A DNA stretch of 64,000 nucleotides from Erigeron canadensis (lineage: Eukaryota > Streptophyta > Magnoliopsida > Asterales > Asteraceae), in contig NC_057762.1 of NCBI RefSeq assembly GCF_010389155.1, positions 4,513,513-4,577,512 on the forward strand, read 5' to 3'. The first letter of the stretch is position 1. Each line of letters opens with the position of its first letter. The notes below the pieces were generated by a model that did no database searches, was not told the origin of the DNA, and saw only the letters and a program-made list of their open reading frames with translations. A program made the position numbers and the translations under genes. Below are positions 1-11,105 of this stretch, piece after piece.

Positions 1-518
1 ACATCACCACGAATACCATCATTACTAATTGCCACAACAACATACATGACTTAAAAGAAAGTTACGGAGATAACCATATGATTGGGCGAGAACAATGTTT
101 TTTTTCCTTTTAGAACGGCCAGGCGAGAACAATTAATGTACCGGTGCAAGCCAGAAAGATGTGGAGAACCACATGAATTGGGGCAAGTACCACGATAGTA
201 GAACCTGGTCCTTAATTTACTCCTTTAGAGGTATGTCATATATGATGCAAGAATAGTATATTTTTCGTATTTCATTAAGGTCACGAGTTAGCAAAACTCA
301 CTTATTATATCGAAATTTGATGATAACATTATACTCTCGTGATTTGATATTTACTGTTTGTTAAGCATAATTAACTAGTCTAGTAGTAACAAAATTGCCG
401 TCCATATAAATTTCTAAATATGACTATTTCTATCTATGTAAAGGCTATCCATATTTGTGCTGTTTTAGATTATAGCAAAACTTACCTTTTGCAACATTTT
501 ATATCCATTTTATATCAA
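1..518. other. Intergenic, no gene seen
   Basis: AT-rich sequence. I see no coding region, long repeat or RNA gene here. Confidence 0.5.
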
Positions 519-831
519 ATAGCATGGTACCCGCGCAAATGCAGCGGCGGTGACGACAATGTGGTGGTGACGGGTGACAGTGAGTGGATGGCGGTGACGA
601 CAAATAGTGTAGGCTATAAGGTTTGTGTAGTTATTTTTAAGACTTGAGGGACTGGTAGTGTAATTTATTTCATTAAGGGTATCTTAGGTATATTAGTGGA
701 GATAGTTAAATTAGTGAATAAAATAAAGAAGATGAGTAAGAAAAAAGTAAGGTTATTATAGTCATATTGCATAGATTAATTTCAATATTTCCATAAATAA
801 AAGGGTTATTCTTTTTATATATAGGTATAGA
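519..831 (-). mobile_element. Non-autonomous Helitron copy (family a)
   Basis: On the minus strand the element begins A|TCTATACC at the high-coordinate end. It finishes with a short CGC-rich hairpin followed by CATGCTAT, where the family's other copies have CATGCTAG. The GC-rich stretch next to the hairpin (around 530-600, many gcggtgacg-like words) is the reverse complement of the same block in the copies ending at 3458, 33662 and 56564. The final G of CTAG has changed, so this is an old copy. It has no coding capacity. Confidence 0.55.
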
Positions 832-1205
832 TATTCGAATACTGGCAACGAGACGTGAATGGTAAAAGTGACGGACGAATATATATTTATATTAGATGAA
901 ATGCTCGTATGAGAACTTGAATAGTCTAAGATGATTTTTAAACAAAAATAAAAACAGAGCTTGTTCTCTTTTTGTAAGTCTTCCGACGCAATTTCCTGTT
1001 TACCTTTTTTTTTCCTACTAAGAAGTAAGGGTGCAATCGACATTTTTTATCGGCTCATTCCATTAACTTGCATTGGCTCTTTGACTTTTATTGTATCCTA
1101 TCCATCGATAAGCATCGACACTTTGTATCGGCTATATATATCGGCCATATTTGGCCGATCTGAACGTTAGGAACATGCTATGTGACCGTTTTTTTTTGTT
1201 CTTGT

Positions 1206-1910
1206 CAGGGACGGCTCTACAATGGGGGCAGTGTGGGCAACTGCCCCCATTCCAATTTTGGTACAATGTAATTTTTTAAAGATATGTTTGTAGTTTTGTT
1301 CCTAAATAATAATAATAAACAGAAAATACATTATACGCACAAATGTCATCATCGTTGCCATAAGCCTCTTCTTTGAAAGTATGTTATGTATGTTGGAAGC
1401 ATTAGTTTTGACATAAAATTTTCTATCGGTAAAGTAAAAATCTCCAGTTATTTTGATTTTTAACGAAGTTGAAAAAGATAAGTTGAAGAAAGTGTTTTAT
1501 TTGTTTGGGTAATTGTATCATACATTGATAAATAGTATAGTTCTATGTGAAAATGTTATTTTATTTTTAAGTTATTATATAATAGTAATCATAATAGTCA
1601 AGTCAAAATTTATGTAGAGGCTAAATTGTAAATCATTGATTTCGATGTACTTATTTATGTTGTTTAATATAATGTAACTCCTTTGTTATCACATGCTTTA
1701 AAATTGCAAAGACCAATGCTCAAGTTAAAGATAGATGTTCTCATAACTGGCACCCAGACGAAATTAGTTTAAGGGTCCATTTTTTCTAATTCTCCGGTGA
1801 GAGTTAATTTTTGTTTAAAGTTTTTTTTTCACTCAAAGATGACTCTAATAAATATAATAAAAGACTTTTAAATTTGCCCCCTCACAAAAAAAATTCTGGC
1901 TCCGTCCCTG
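1206..1910. mobile_element. Non-autonomous hAT-type element
   Basis: The ends form a terminal inverted repeat, CAGGGACGGCTC on the left and CAGGGACGGAGC when the right end is reverse-complemented. They are flanked by 8-bp direct repeats GTTCTTGT (1198-1205) and GTTTTTGT (1911-1918), which differ at one base. CAGGG-type ends with 8-bp duplications are characteristic of the hAT superfamily. The interior is AT-rich and I see no transposase reading frame. A subterminal hairpin of gggggcag / ctgccccc lies just inside the left end. Confidence 0.8.
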
Positions 1911-3086
1911 GTTTTTGTGTCAAAATACTCTCTCAGCGGAACCTTAATTTTGTTTGTGGGTTTTCGATTTTGAGGCAAATACTATAGTTTGCGTGGCTTC
2001 TATTTTCGGAATCCATGCAAAAAATGACTTGATGATGCTCCTAAAATATAATTTCCTTATTCCAGTGAGATTTGAAACCCCCTTTTTGGGGTTTCTTTTC
2101 ATCGCCGGCCAACACGTTCACTTTTATAAACAATATTTTTTTTGCAAGGGTGCAGTTGACACTTTTCATTAGCTCCCTTGTATGGTTGCTATTGTTTATC
2201 TGGTGACTCCTTTTTTGAGAGTTCTGGTTGTTGCTACTATTGCTATATGCTTTTCCGGTGACCTCCTTTTTGGGGTTTCTGATTTCCGTTGTTGTATGTT
2301 GTTTGGCCACGTGATTGGCTTGTCAAAACTTGACCATTTACTAATTTGTGGCTATATACTCTTGCAAGTACATAAATATACAAATCCATATCAATCTGTT
2401 TTAGTCTCTCAATTTATTTATATAATTTAATGTATGATCATAATAAATCTCGTCTGATATTAATATCAAACAATATTTAAAATTTAGTAAAGTTGGTGTT
2501 ACTCTAAAGTTATATATGAGCATTAACAACTTTGAAAGTAAAACACTTATATTCGATAAATTAATATCTATTTAGATAAAATTAACAATTTGTTCGGTGT
2601 CAACTTTAATAAAAGGTTATAAAATAAAATTCAATATATTAATAACTCATTAAATTAATAAAATATTTCGATCCTAACAATATATTAATCTATAGAGGTT
2701 TTAATGTAGGTAACAAACACATACTCGTACTTCATAATAAACTTCTCCACCTTTCATCTAGATGAGATTTTTTTTGGGTCAATTTCACTATAGTATTAAT
2801 ATATAGAAAATCTATTCGAACTGTCAATTATTATTCCCTTAAACCAGACAACAACTTGATTGTCAAAGACGAACTTAAATTCAAAATACTCAATAAGTCT
2901 TAAGTTTCACTCTTAAATTCAGATTTGATATTTAGTGGTCGGATTTAACATAGAAATCGGTTGAGAAAGTAATGTTGATTTAACCTATAAAATAAAAACT
3001 TAAATGAAAGATTGTGTTAGTGGGAATTGAAGGGGCTAATCACTCTTTAGCCCCTTATGAGCTCCGTTTCTTTTGATACTAATTAA
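1911..3086. other. Intergenic, no gene seen
   Basis: Mostly AT-rich. Around 1920-2330 the composition is more balanced and contains two copies of a ctttttggggtttc word, but every frame there is short and unlike any protein I know. I see no element boundary. Confidence 0.4.
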
Positions 3087-3458
3087 TCAGATTTTTTTAT
3101 ACTCCCATATAAAGCATATTGATCTTTTATATTTTTAAAAATTTAGCACTTTTTTATACCCAAAATACCATTATTTCTTAATCTTAATTCCCTATAAACA
3201 TAATCTATACTTTTATATTATTTAACAAATAAAACAACCATCTCCTTAAAAGTTATGGGGGAATTACCTAGAATATCATTAATGATTAAATTACAAATAT
3301 CATTTATTTATCCGAAATATTTCTATTAACCTTTTACATTAATTACTTTTACATCAATTATCTATATCAGTTAACGCCGCCGCAACCACCAACAGTAGCC
3401 CCCACTACTACACCGTTGTCGCTACAACCACCGCCGCATTGCGCGGGTATCATGCTAG
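3087..3458 (+). mobile_element. Non-autonomous Helitron (family a), 372 bp
   Basis: It starts A|TCAG and ends with a CCGCATTGCGCGGG hairpin followed by CATGCTAG|T. This fits the Helitron rule of a 5' TC, a subterminal 3' hairpin, a CTRR end and insertion between A and T. The last ~100 bp are rich in accaccaac- and gccgc-type words and recur in several other copies in the window. The copy at 33291-33662 has the same length. It has no coding capacity. Confidence 0.7.
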
Positions 3459-3989
3459 TATCATAAAAAACAATACTCATTTTCGCGTTCCTTTACCGTT
3501 CCACCACCTTAAAAGTGATGAACATTTAGACATGGGCTCCTTTAGTAACGAATAACATAAATGATTTGCCAACCTCAATGTTTCACCCTCTTTGGAAATT
3601 TTGTCCAACCCAAATTTTCCACTATTGTTTATTTGGGGTGGGAATCGAGCCGACTTGTTCACGAGCTGCTCAAGATCGAACTCGTTTAAACCGAGTTTGA
3701 GTTTAAATATTTCGAGTTCGAGTTGAACCAGAACCAAAAAACGAGCTTGATTAGTTAGACGGGCCGAGCTTTAAAAGAAAAAATTGGGCTCGGCTCACTC
3801 GAAAGATCGTTTACCTTTTCGATCCGAACGAGCCTTACGAGCTACTCGAGCCTTACTATACATGGTTAAAAATATCACTTATATGTTACTAAGGAGACTA
3901 GAACACATGACCAATAAGTTTAATGGATGACACTTTAACCACTAAGAATAACCAACTTTTTATTATTATTTGTGCATATATTTTATAGG

Positions 3990-4155
3990 GTAATGATCAA
4001 TCCTCCTAAAATATTAGCCTAAAAATTCTCCTAATTTATAGGATTGTGACATGTAGAAAATCAGGGGGTAAGATTAGGAAAGAGAATTAGTGGATTACAT
4101 GTGTTAACAAATGAATATATTAGGAGGATTGGTTAGGAGAATTTATCATTTTTCT
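3990..4155. repeat. Small palindromic MITE nested in the hAT element
   Basis: The left arm (tgatcaatcctcctaa) and the right arm (ttaggaggattggtta) are near inverted copies. The same internal sequence (gattgtgacatgtag, then taagattaggaaagagaa) recurs reverse-complemented at about 35322-35463, so this is a dispersed family. Exact ends are uncertain. Confidence 0.5.
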
Positions 4156-4577
4156 ATTTTATATAAAGGATCAATCCTTTAAGTCTTTAATCATTACTAT
4201 CCATTTCGCTTATGTATTACTTAAATAAAAGAAAAAAATCTGAGACTAAATACTTTAATAGTGTATCAAACTTATATTTTTTCCAATTTATTTCAATTTC
4301 CAAGTAATCTGATATGTGTCGTTTCCTCTTAACATATCAACTTTTTTTAACTTATTATTTTGATAACTAATACATATTCTTTTTAAAAAAAATGTATATA
4401 TAATATGTTTTATCAAAATCTTTATTATATTTATTTATAATAACATCTTATTATTCATTTTAATTTTTTTGAGATAAATTGTTCTAGGATAAATGCAAAA
4501 ATACAAACAAACTTTTCATCATATTACCATGAATAAAAACGATCTATCAAAATTATGATTGGTATTTTATATATGTT

Positions 4578-4590
<13 letters not shown>

Positions 4591-4618
<28 letters not shown>
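4591..4618. repeat. (TG)n microsatellite
   Basis: An uninterrupted tg dinucleotide run, preceded by a TA-rich run, inside the hAT-like element. Confidence 0.9.
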
Positions 4619-5278
4619 ATAGAGTTAAATTGTCCAAAAGTTGGCCTATAATGATAACATATTACTACATGTATGTTGTGAATAACTTTATTTCAATAGT
4701 GATCATTTAAATATATCATTTTTATTTACAGTAATGTGATCGAAGTTTCGATTATACACGAATAAGGATCGATAACTGTTTAATGGTAACATATTTGATA
4801 ACTAATACATATTAGGTATCCTTTAGTACTAAAACGAAAACAAATATCATATAGTTGAATTTGTCGAAAGTTTTTTCTATAAGGATAACATATAACTATA
4901 TGTATAAAGTAACTAACTTTATTTCAATATTGGTCATTTTAATAGACTGTTTCTATTCATAGTAATGTGATCAAAGTACTAAGTATACACAAATAAAGAT
5001 CGATAATTGCTTAATGGTAACATGTACCGCTCTATACCACAAGCTAATCGAGCTTAAGCTCCTAAACATGGAAACTCAAACTAAGTTAATCCTACAAATA
5101 TTCAAATAACTATATGAGCTTCGAGCTCGAGCTCGGATACTAATGAGACGAGTCGAGCTCGAGCTCATTTTTGAAATTCTAGTTCAAGCTCGAGCTCGAT
5201 TCGAGTAATAAATAAACAAACAAGCATAAATATCCTGAAACTCGACTTGACTCGGCTCGTTCCCACCCCATGTATATT

Positions 5279-6689
5279 TATAATCATTGCTATTATCATC
5301 ATTCTTATTCAAAGTATCAAATTATGAAGATATGAGAACCTCAATTAAAATCTTGAAATCTTTGTTAAAAATATATATATTTAAACTTTGATAATTAAGA
5401 GTATGAATCATATTTCGATACGACTGGAAGTAAACTTTTATAGTAAATTCAGACGACAATCCTTCTAAATTAGATGGGGTTAATCTTAATATCGTTGATG
5501 ACCATTTGTGAGAGTGACACCCTAAAAGGCCGAAGTCATGGTCTAGACGTACTCATTAAAATAACTACTTAGAATGAACCATAAGGTATTGGTACAATTA
5601 ATACTTTCGATTTACAATTAAAAAACAATGATAAAAAAGTAATGATGATACACAAATTAAACTTATAAGCGTCTCGAAGGTCTATATATTGTTAATAATT
5701 CTGAACAACCCTGCACCAAAAATTGAACCTTAAATTTCACCTCAAGAGACAACCCCATATTGGCCTAACCAATAGAGTAACTTAACTAGTCATAGTAAGA
5801 TATGATCGATGATCCACTCACTTATAAACACGTTTATTTAAGTAAGTCATGATAGAAAAATCAGCTCAAGAAGAAGTAGTTGTATGATTGATCACTTAAT
5901 CCATATCGTTTAACACAAATATGTAATTAGTTGAGTTATAAAAACTTGTTAATAAATAGCACTCATACTGAAAACAATATTGATGTATGAGAAGAGAGCA
6001 TATTTTCATGGTCCGGTGTGTTATGTGAAGTCGTTATCATTTGTAATAATATGAATATAGTGTTTATCTGCTTTTCAATGAACAAAAGTTTTTCATATCC
6101 AAACTCAAACAAGAAAGGGCCCCTCTTTTCTCATCTTCACTTGACTTATTATAGCGTAAAGAGCTCAAAGTTTTGTGTAAGTAACATTATTATGTTTAGT
6201 ATGATCGCTTATTCGTCCTCATGTGTCAGATGATTGCTTTCATGCATTTTTTGTATTTCTTTCTGTTACATATTTACTTTATTAGTACATTTTGTTAATA
6301 TACTAGTATTTAATTATATGACAACAACAAAAAACATAGTGTCATATTTTTTAATTAATTATTTTCTTTTTTTTTAACGACATAAATTTATATTACTATA
6401 AAGGACGAATTAGCAAGACACTAGTCGCCAAAAGTACAAGGAAAATACAATAATTGCAGTTGCAATCGAGAAAAACAAATCAATATAACTGATTCTAGAC
6501 TTCCCCGAGTGAAACTTATAAAATGAGTGAGTAAACTCGTGTCATTTATCCAAAAGAGACACGAGAAAAACTTTCAACTAAACGATAGCCAAACCACTTA
6601 TTTTCATCTTATGAAGGAGGTTTTTAATGGATAAAAAACAACAAGCAGCGAATCCATGTGATAAAAAGAGCAACATCAGTTTTAATTAG
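5279..6689. other. Intergenic, no gene seen
   Basis: AT-rich. A stretch around 5690-5790, read on the minus strand, loosely resembles the internal promoter boxes of tRNA-derived SINEs, but I cannot define its ends. The short frame at 6018-6233 has no recognisable domain. Confidence 0.35.
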
Positions 6690-6692
6690 TTA

Positions 6693-8861
6693 GAGGGTGC
6701 CCAATGCATTCGTTCTTGGACTCGTTCGGCTTCGAGGGACGAGTGGGACTCATCCCTGATTCTTCCGATGGATTCGTCCGTGTGACTCGTTCCTAGAGGG
6801 ATGAGAGAAGAGGGCTTTTGTTTTATTTTGTTTTGTTTTTTTTTTGAAATATAACGAATATATTTGAGGTAGAAGACAACCAATTGAAACTTTGAAAAGT
6901 TGGCAAAACATGCACCTTAACGGCCATTTTGACCAGAACAGGTTCTAAAAAGTGTCACTTTTAGTCCTTAATTGCTAGTTTTTCAAAATGGCTATATATA
7001 CACTTCAGTTGAACTATCATATCACACCACTCTTTCATATATGAAGATATATTATACCAAAACACACTTTTGTATACACAAATCATCATGAACAACATGT
7101 TTCCTTCAAGTGTACCAACGTACATGATACCGGTTTGTTTCCTAACGAAGACGATGATGATGAGCTTATGGGCATCATGGCCTAATGTGTTGATTTGCTT
7201 GAAGAAGGTTAATCATCAAGACCATTCATACCCCGTATGCCCGTCGAGAGAGATCGATATGGTGTTGAAAAATGCCTAATGGAAAGCTTATTTTAAAAAA
7301 AATCCAAAGTATTCGTTAAAGAGCTTTAGGCGACGATTGCGTATGTTGAGACCTATGTTCATGCACTTTGTGAATGATATAATATCATACCCATCTCGAA
7401 ATCCAGGTCCTGTGCCCTTTCATTTTCAAAGAATGGAAGACAAGCAGGTTGATGGTCGAGGAAGGGTTGGTTACAGTACAATCCAAAAGTGTGTATGCGC
7501 CATATGTCAGTTGGCGTACGGCTACAATCCCGACTCGCTTGACGAGTATCTAGAGATGGGTGAAGAAACAAGTAGATGTTATCTAGACTATTACTGCAAA
7601 TGTGTGTTTGAACTTTATAGGGATGAATACTTGCACAGACCAACACCAGAGGACATACAACGCTTGTATGCTCGACACGAGGAGCTTCATGGTTTCCCAG
7701 GCATGCTTGGTAGCATTGATTGCATGCACTGGCCTTGGAAAAACTATCCCAAGGCATGGCAAGGTCAATTTACGCGTGGTGATCACGGTCATCCAACCAT
7801 CATGCTTGAAGCGGTAGCTTCGTACAATAGGTGGATTTGGCATGCTTTTTTTTGGCACAGCTGGTTCGAACAACGATATAAATATCCTCAACCAGTCACC
7901 TTTATTTAGGTGAGTTTCAATTTAGTTAATTGCATATCTATAAATTGTTCATATATTTATGTCTTGGAATGTAATTTATTTTAGGGAAATCAAAGAAGAT
8001 CGTGCGCCTGATACTTCGTTCACTGTTAATGGCACCCACTACAAAAAAGGTTACTATCTCGCCAACGACATTTATCTGGAATGGTCGACTTTTGTAAAGT
8101 CTTATTCATGCCCTCAAGATGAGAAGTGCAAGAAATTTAAAATGTATCAAGAAAGTGTTGGAAAAGATGTCGAGCGTGCCTTTGGAGGGCTTCAAAATTC
8201 ATGGCACATTCTAACCCAACCATCAAGATCAAAAATTGTGAATCGGATAACTCAAACAATATACACGTGTGTTATATTGCATAACATAAACGTTGAAGAC
8301 GCGAGGTATGCCATAAGCTCACTCGAGAAAGGAGACGACAACGATCAAATCGTCTTACCTGAGCGTACTTTCTAGGAAAGGATGACACTTCACCAACGAA
8401 CAGGCAAGGAGCTTCGAGATCACCATTTGTATCATGCTCTTTGTCATGATCTTACGGAGCATATATGGCGCCTCTCGTGAATGTTTGTTATTTTTAATGT
8501 GGCTTTTTTAAATAAAGCATTGTAATGTTTGTTTTTTTATGTGTGTTTTCTTTATTTTAAGTATTGTAATGTTTTTTTTTTTATGTGTGTTTTTTTTATA
8601 AATAAATTGTGTAATGTTTTATTTTTAATGAAGTGTTTTTTTATTTGTGTATGTTTTAGTTTGTTATAAATTTGAAGGGTTAAAAGTGTAAAGTTTAGGT
8701 AAAAGGGTAGAATTAAATAATTGGTGGGACAAAAACTAGTCCTTGAGGGATGAGTGTATTGGGTGTGTTTTGGGGTGAATAGTCCTTGGAGTATTTTTTG
8801 CTGATGTGGTGCTGAGAGACACTAGTCCGTGAGGGATGAGTCTAAGGCATTGGGTAGCCTC
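6693..8861 (+). mobile_element. Complete PIF/Harbinger DNA transposon, 2169 bp
   Basis: The terminal inverted repeat is GAGGGTGCCCAATGC at the left and GAGGCTACCCAATGC at the right (reverse-complemented). The flanks are TTA target duplications (6690-6692 and 8862-8864), the Harbinger signature. Subterminal copies of actcatccct / agggatgag occur near 6749 and 6787 on the left and near 8737 and 8821 on the right, and could be transposase binding sites. The interior holds a decayed DDE transposase gene (about 7088-8480). The second Harbinger gene, the Myb-like ORF2, is not visible inside the element. Confidence 0.88.
7088..8480 (+). pseudogene. PIF/Harbinger DDE transposase (ALP1-like nuclease), broken
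   Basis: This matches the DDE_Tnp_4 nuclease family. An FRRRLRMLRPMF-like N-terminal motif lies near 7330-7350, and the segment LGSIDCMHW holds the first catalytic Asp near 7715. A 75-bp GT-AG intron (7910-7984) interrupts the frame. The second exon has GYYLANDIYLEW, then KDVERAFGGLQ with the catalytic Glu. From memory of the family, the second position is usually YYLADGIYP, so the Asp appears replaced by Asn. Damage includes a one-base frameshift in the T-run near 7848, which throws GTAGSNNDINIL out of frame, a probable frameshift near 7300, and an in-frame TAG at 8373-8375. After that TAG the typical tail continues to a TGA at 8478-8480. It is almost certainly inactive. The exact start is unclear. 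Confidence 0.85.
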
Positions 8862-8864
8862 TTA

Positions 8865-9304
8865 CTACCATATTAATATTTCAACCCACATTATAAATTT
8901 TCATCTCAAGGTTAACTAGAAATCTGTCCGCACATAGCGGCGAAGACGGTATTTTCTACTTTTACCCATGTTCTTGATTTTGGAGTTGGAGATGTATGAT
9001 CGGCGAGCATTATAATTCCGGTGAATTTTTAAAATCCGACGAGATAGAGAAATGAAAAGAGAGAGAAATATGAAAGAACCACAGGGACCACAAAGGTGAA
9101 GAAACCATTTTTCATGTTTGACTATACAATCTTTTTGTTATATTTTAAAAGTGTATCAAATGTTCATAATGTCCTTAGTACAAGATGAGAATGGATAATC
9201 TTAATCTATCGTGATAAAAATGAACGACTAAGATCGTGTCTTAACTTAAAATTGAAAAAATCTTAACTTTTTTAAAAAAGATAGTAGAAATGCTTTATGT
9301 AATA
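8865..9304. other. Intergenic with an isolated Helitron-like 3' end
   Basis: On the minus strand, CCGCTATGTGCGG followed by acagattt and CTAG|T ends at 8916, which looks like a Helitron 3' terminus whose body runs to higher coordinates. I could not find its 5' TC end. The rest is AT-rich and non-coding. Confidence 0.4.
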
Positions 9305-9637
9305 ATGTGAAACATTCATTTGAAAACTAAATATTTTGTGAAAACTAAAAAACTGATAAAAACACACTGTGATCTAAATTTAACACAATGAGTTTTTATA
9401 AAACACAATGTGTTTTTATTGTGTAACCTAAAATACACTGTGTTAAGTTTTAAATCATGGTGAGATTTTGATAGCGTTGTAAATCGGAAAATTGTTCAAA
9501 CACACTGTGATATGAACTTAATACAATGTGTTTTCGAAAAACATGTTAAAAACACATTGTATTAAATTCAGATCACATTGTGTTTTGGCAGTTTTCTAGT
9601 TTTCACGAAAATTTTAGTTTTTAAATGATCAAAACCC
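9305..9637. mobile_element. Mutator-like MITE (CATTTGAAAAC family), copy 1
   Basis: The ends form an inverted repeat around cattTGAAAACTAAA and GTGAAAACTA. The left end is preceded by TATGTAATA and the right end followed by TATGTATAATA, which looks like a 9-bp target duplication with a small indel. Internally it is built from repeated acacaatgtgttt words that can fold on themselves. A second copy in the opposite orientation lies at 60168-60490. Non-coding. Confidence 0.7.
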
Positions 9638-9739
9638 TATGTATAATAAATATATCCAACGCCTATTACTCTATTAGGTAGTAATTTACTCTTATATTTG
9701 CCCTTAAAATACATATTTATCTATGTTACTTATTAAAAA

Positions 9740-10016
9740 AACATCTCCTTTTGAAAGTTACATGGAAAAATGTCTAAAAGGTTTTCTCTTATCTATACAA
9801 TGTACGTAATATTTTCATCTAACACCCCTTTAAATTTTCACATACATTATCCTTTTAACATTAATGATTAAATTACATTATCAATCATTTATCTTTCAAA
9901 CTATTTCCATTAACCCTTTAAATAAATTACTTTTACACTACTTCCACCACCAACAGTCGTATTCACCACCTTTACCACCACATCATCGCCGTCACAATCA
10001 TTACCACATTGTGTGG
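9740..10016 (+). mobile_element. Degraded Helitron family-a fragment
   Basis: The order of short blocks (attaatgattaaattac, then attacttttacac, then ccaccaccaacagtcg, then a ccacattgtgtggg hairpin) parallels the intact copies ending at 3458 and 33662. The terminal CTAG has been lost. No coding capacity. Confidence 0.5.
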
Positions 10017-10461
10017 GTAGTTAAAATAAAAACCATTGTGAATGGCCATAGTAAAAATTTATCGTGCTTTAATTTACTTGTAGAGAAGAGACAAATAAGT
10101 AATTTTAAGCCGTTTTACTTAGCTTTCTCCATTATGGCCCCTGATCATATTACCTTTTCCCATTATTAATATGTATATTTCTTTTTATCAAGCATTTTGT
10201 TATAAAATCTCATACTCATTTTTTTGTTTTAATATTAATTCATCGCTTTCATTTAGGCCCATTTGTTTAACTTTGGCCTCTCTGTAAAAATCAAATATAA
10301 GTAAAAATAATACTCTATCGTTCCTCTTGAAATAAAAATCAAGACGGAGATTCCCTCGAGTTAAACAAATAAGTATGCACATTTATAATACCTATTTCGT
10401 ATGTACATTAATAGAACCGTTGTTATGGTGATGTTTTTATATATATATATATATATATATA
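10017..10461. other. Intergenic, ends in (TA)n
   Basis: AT-rich, no gene seen. It ends in a TA microsatellite at about 10438-10461 that abuts the next possible element. Confidence 0.4.
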
Positions 10462-10865
10462 GGGTAGAGTTATATACAAAGTACGTGAGAAGCATTTGTT
10501 TCTCTCATTTTTTCTCCTTTTTGGTATGGTTTTTTAATTTTTATTTTTTGAGGTTTTTTTTTTAAAAATTTTTTTTCTAACAAAAACCCATTCCAAATAA
10601 AATAACAAAAGATTTAAAAAAAAAAAATCATATGGGTTACGTGTTGAAAACGTATGGATACGGTACATGCTTTGCCCTTATCCGTTCTAAAAGGATTGTT
10701 ATCGGACTCATATGGGAATATTAAGGATTTGTTATGAGGAGATACAAGCAAATGGTGACGGTTGGATACGGTACGAGCGTAACCCTTAACTCTAAGGGCT
10801 AAGCCCTTAAAGATGGTTTCTCACAGTTCTCACCATTATTTTGGTTCTCACTTGATCACTTCACC
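10462..10865. mobile_element. Possible Mutator-like MITE inserted in TA repeat
   Basis: The left end GGGTAGAGTTATATACAAAG and the right end (reverse-complemented, TGGTGAAGTGATCAAGTGAG) are only weakly similar. Both lie at TA-rich flanks, as for better supported elements in this window. Boundaries and class are tentative. Confidence 0.3.
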
Positions 10866-11105
10866 ATATATATTTACTTCACTATTATATTTATTATAAA
10901 ACAAGTATTAAAGTAAAACAAATAGGATAAAATCTTGACCCTTAAATCATATTTAAATTAATGCAAGGAGATTGACGAAGCAATTGATGCACATTTCATG
11001 ATGCACGATGATTTTCAGTTAAGAAAAACCGATTGTTTTATTTGTTTTACTTTAATTCTTATATTATTTTACCCAAAACTTATATATATATATATATATA
11101 TATAT

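Larger units (their letters stand above)
3634..5270. mobile_element. hAT-like element with TGGGGTGGGAA ends
   Basis: The left end reads TGGGGTGGGAATCGAGCCGA and the right end, reverse-complemented, TGGGGTGGGAACGAGCCGAG. The flanks are 8-bp repeats TGTTTATT (3626-3633) and TGTATATT (5271-5278), with one mismatch. Both termini are rich in repeated gagctcgagct words for over 150 bp. The interior holds a short nested palindromic MITE (about 3990-4155), a (TG)n run at about 4590-4618, and two tandem copies of a ~230-bp segment (about 4617-4840 and 4845-5030). No transposase is visible. Confidence 0.75.

Noticed and set aside
7359..7891. Minus-strand frames of 100-130 codons opposite the Harbinger transposase
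   Set aside because: The plus strand carries the conserved transposase motifs; the opposite frames are shadows.
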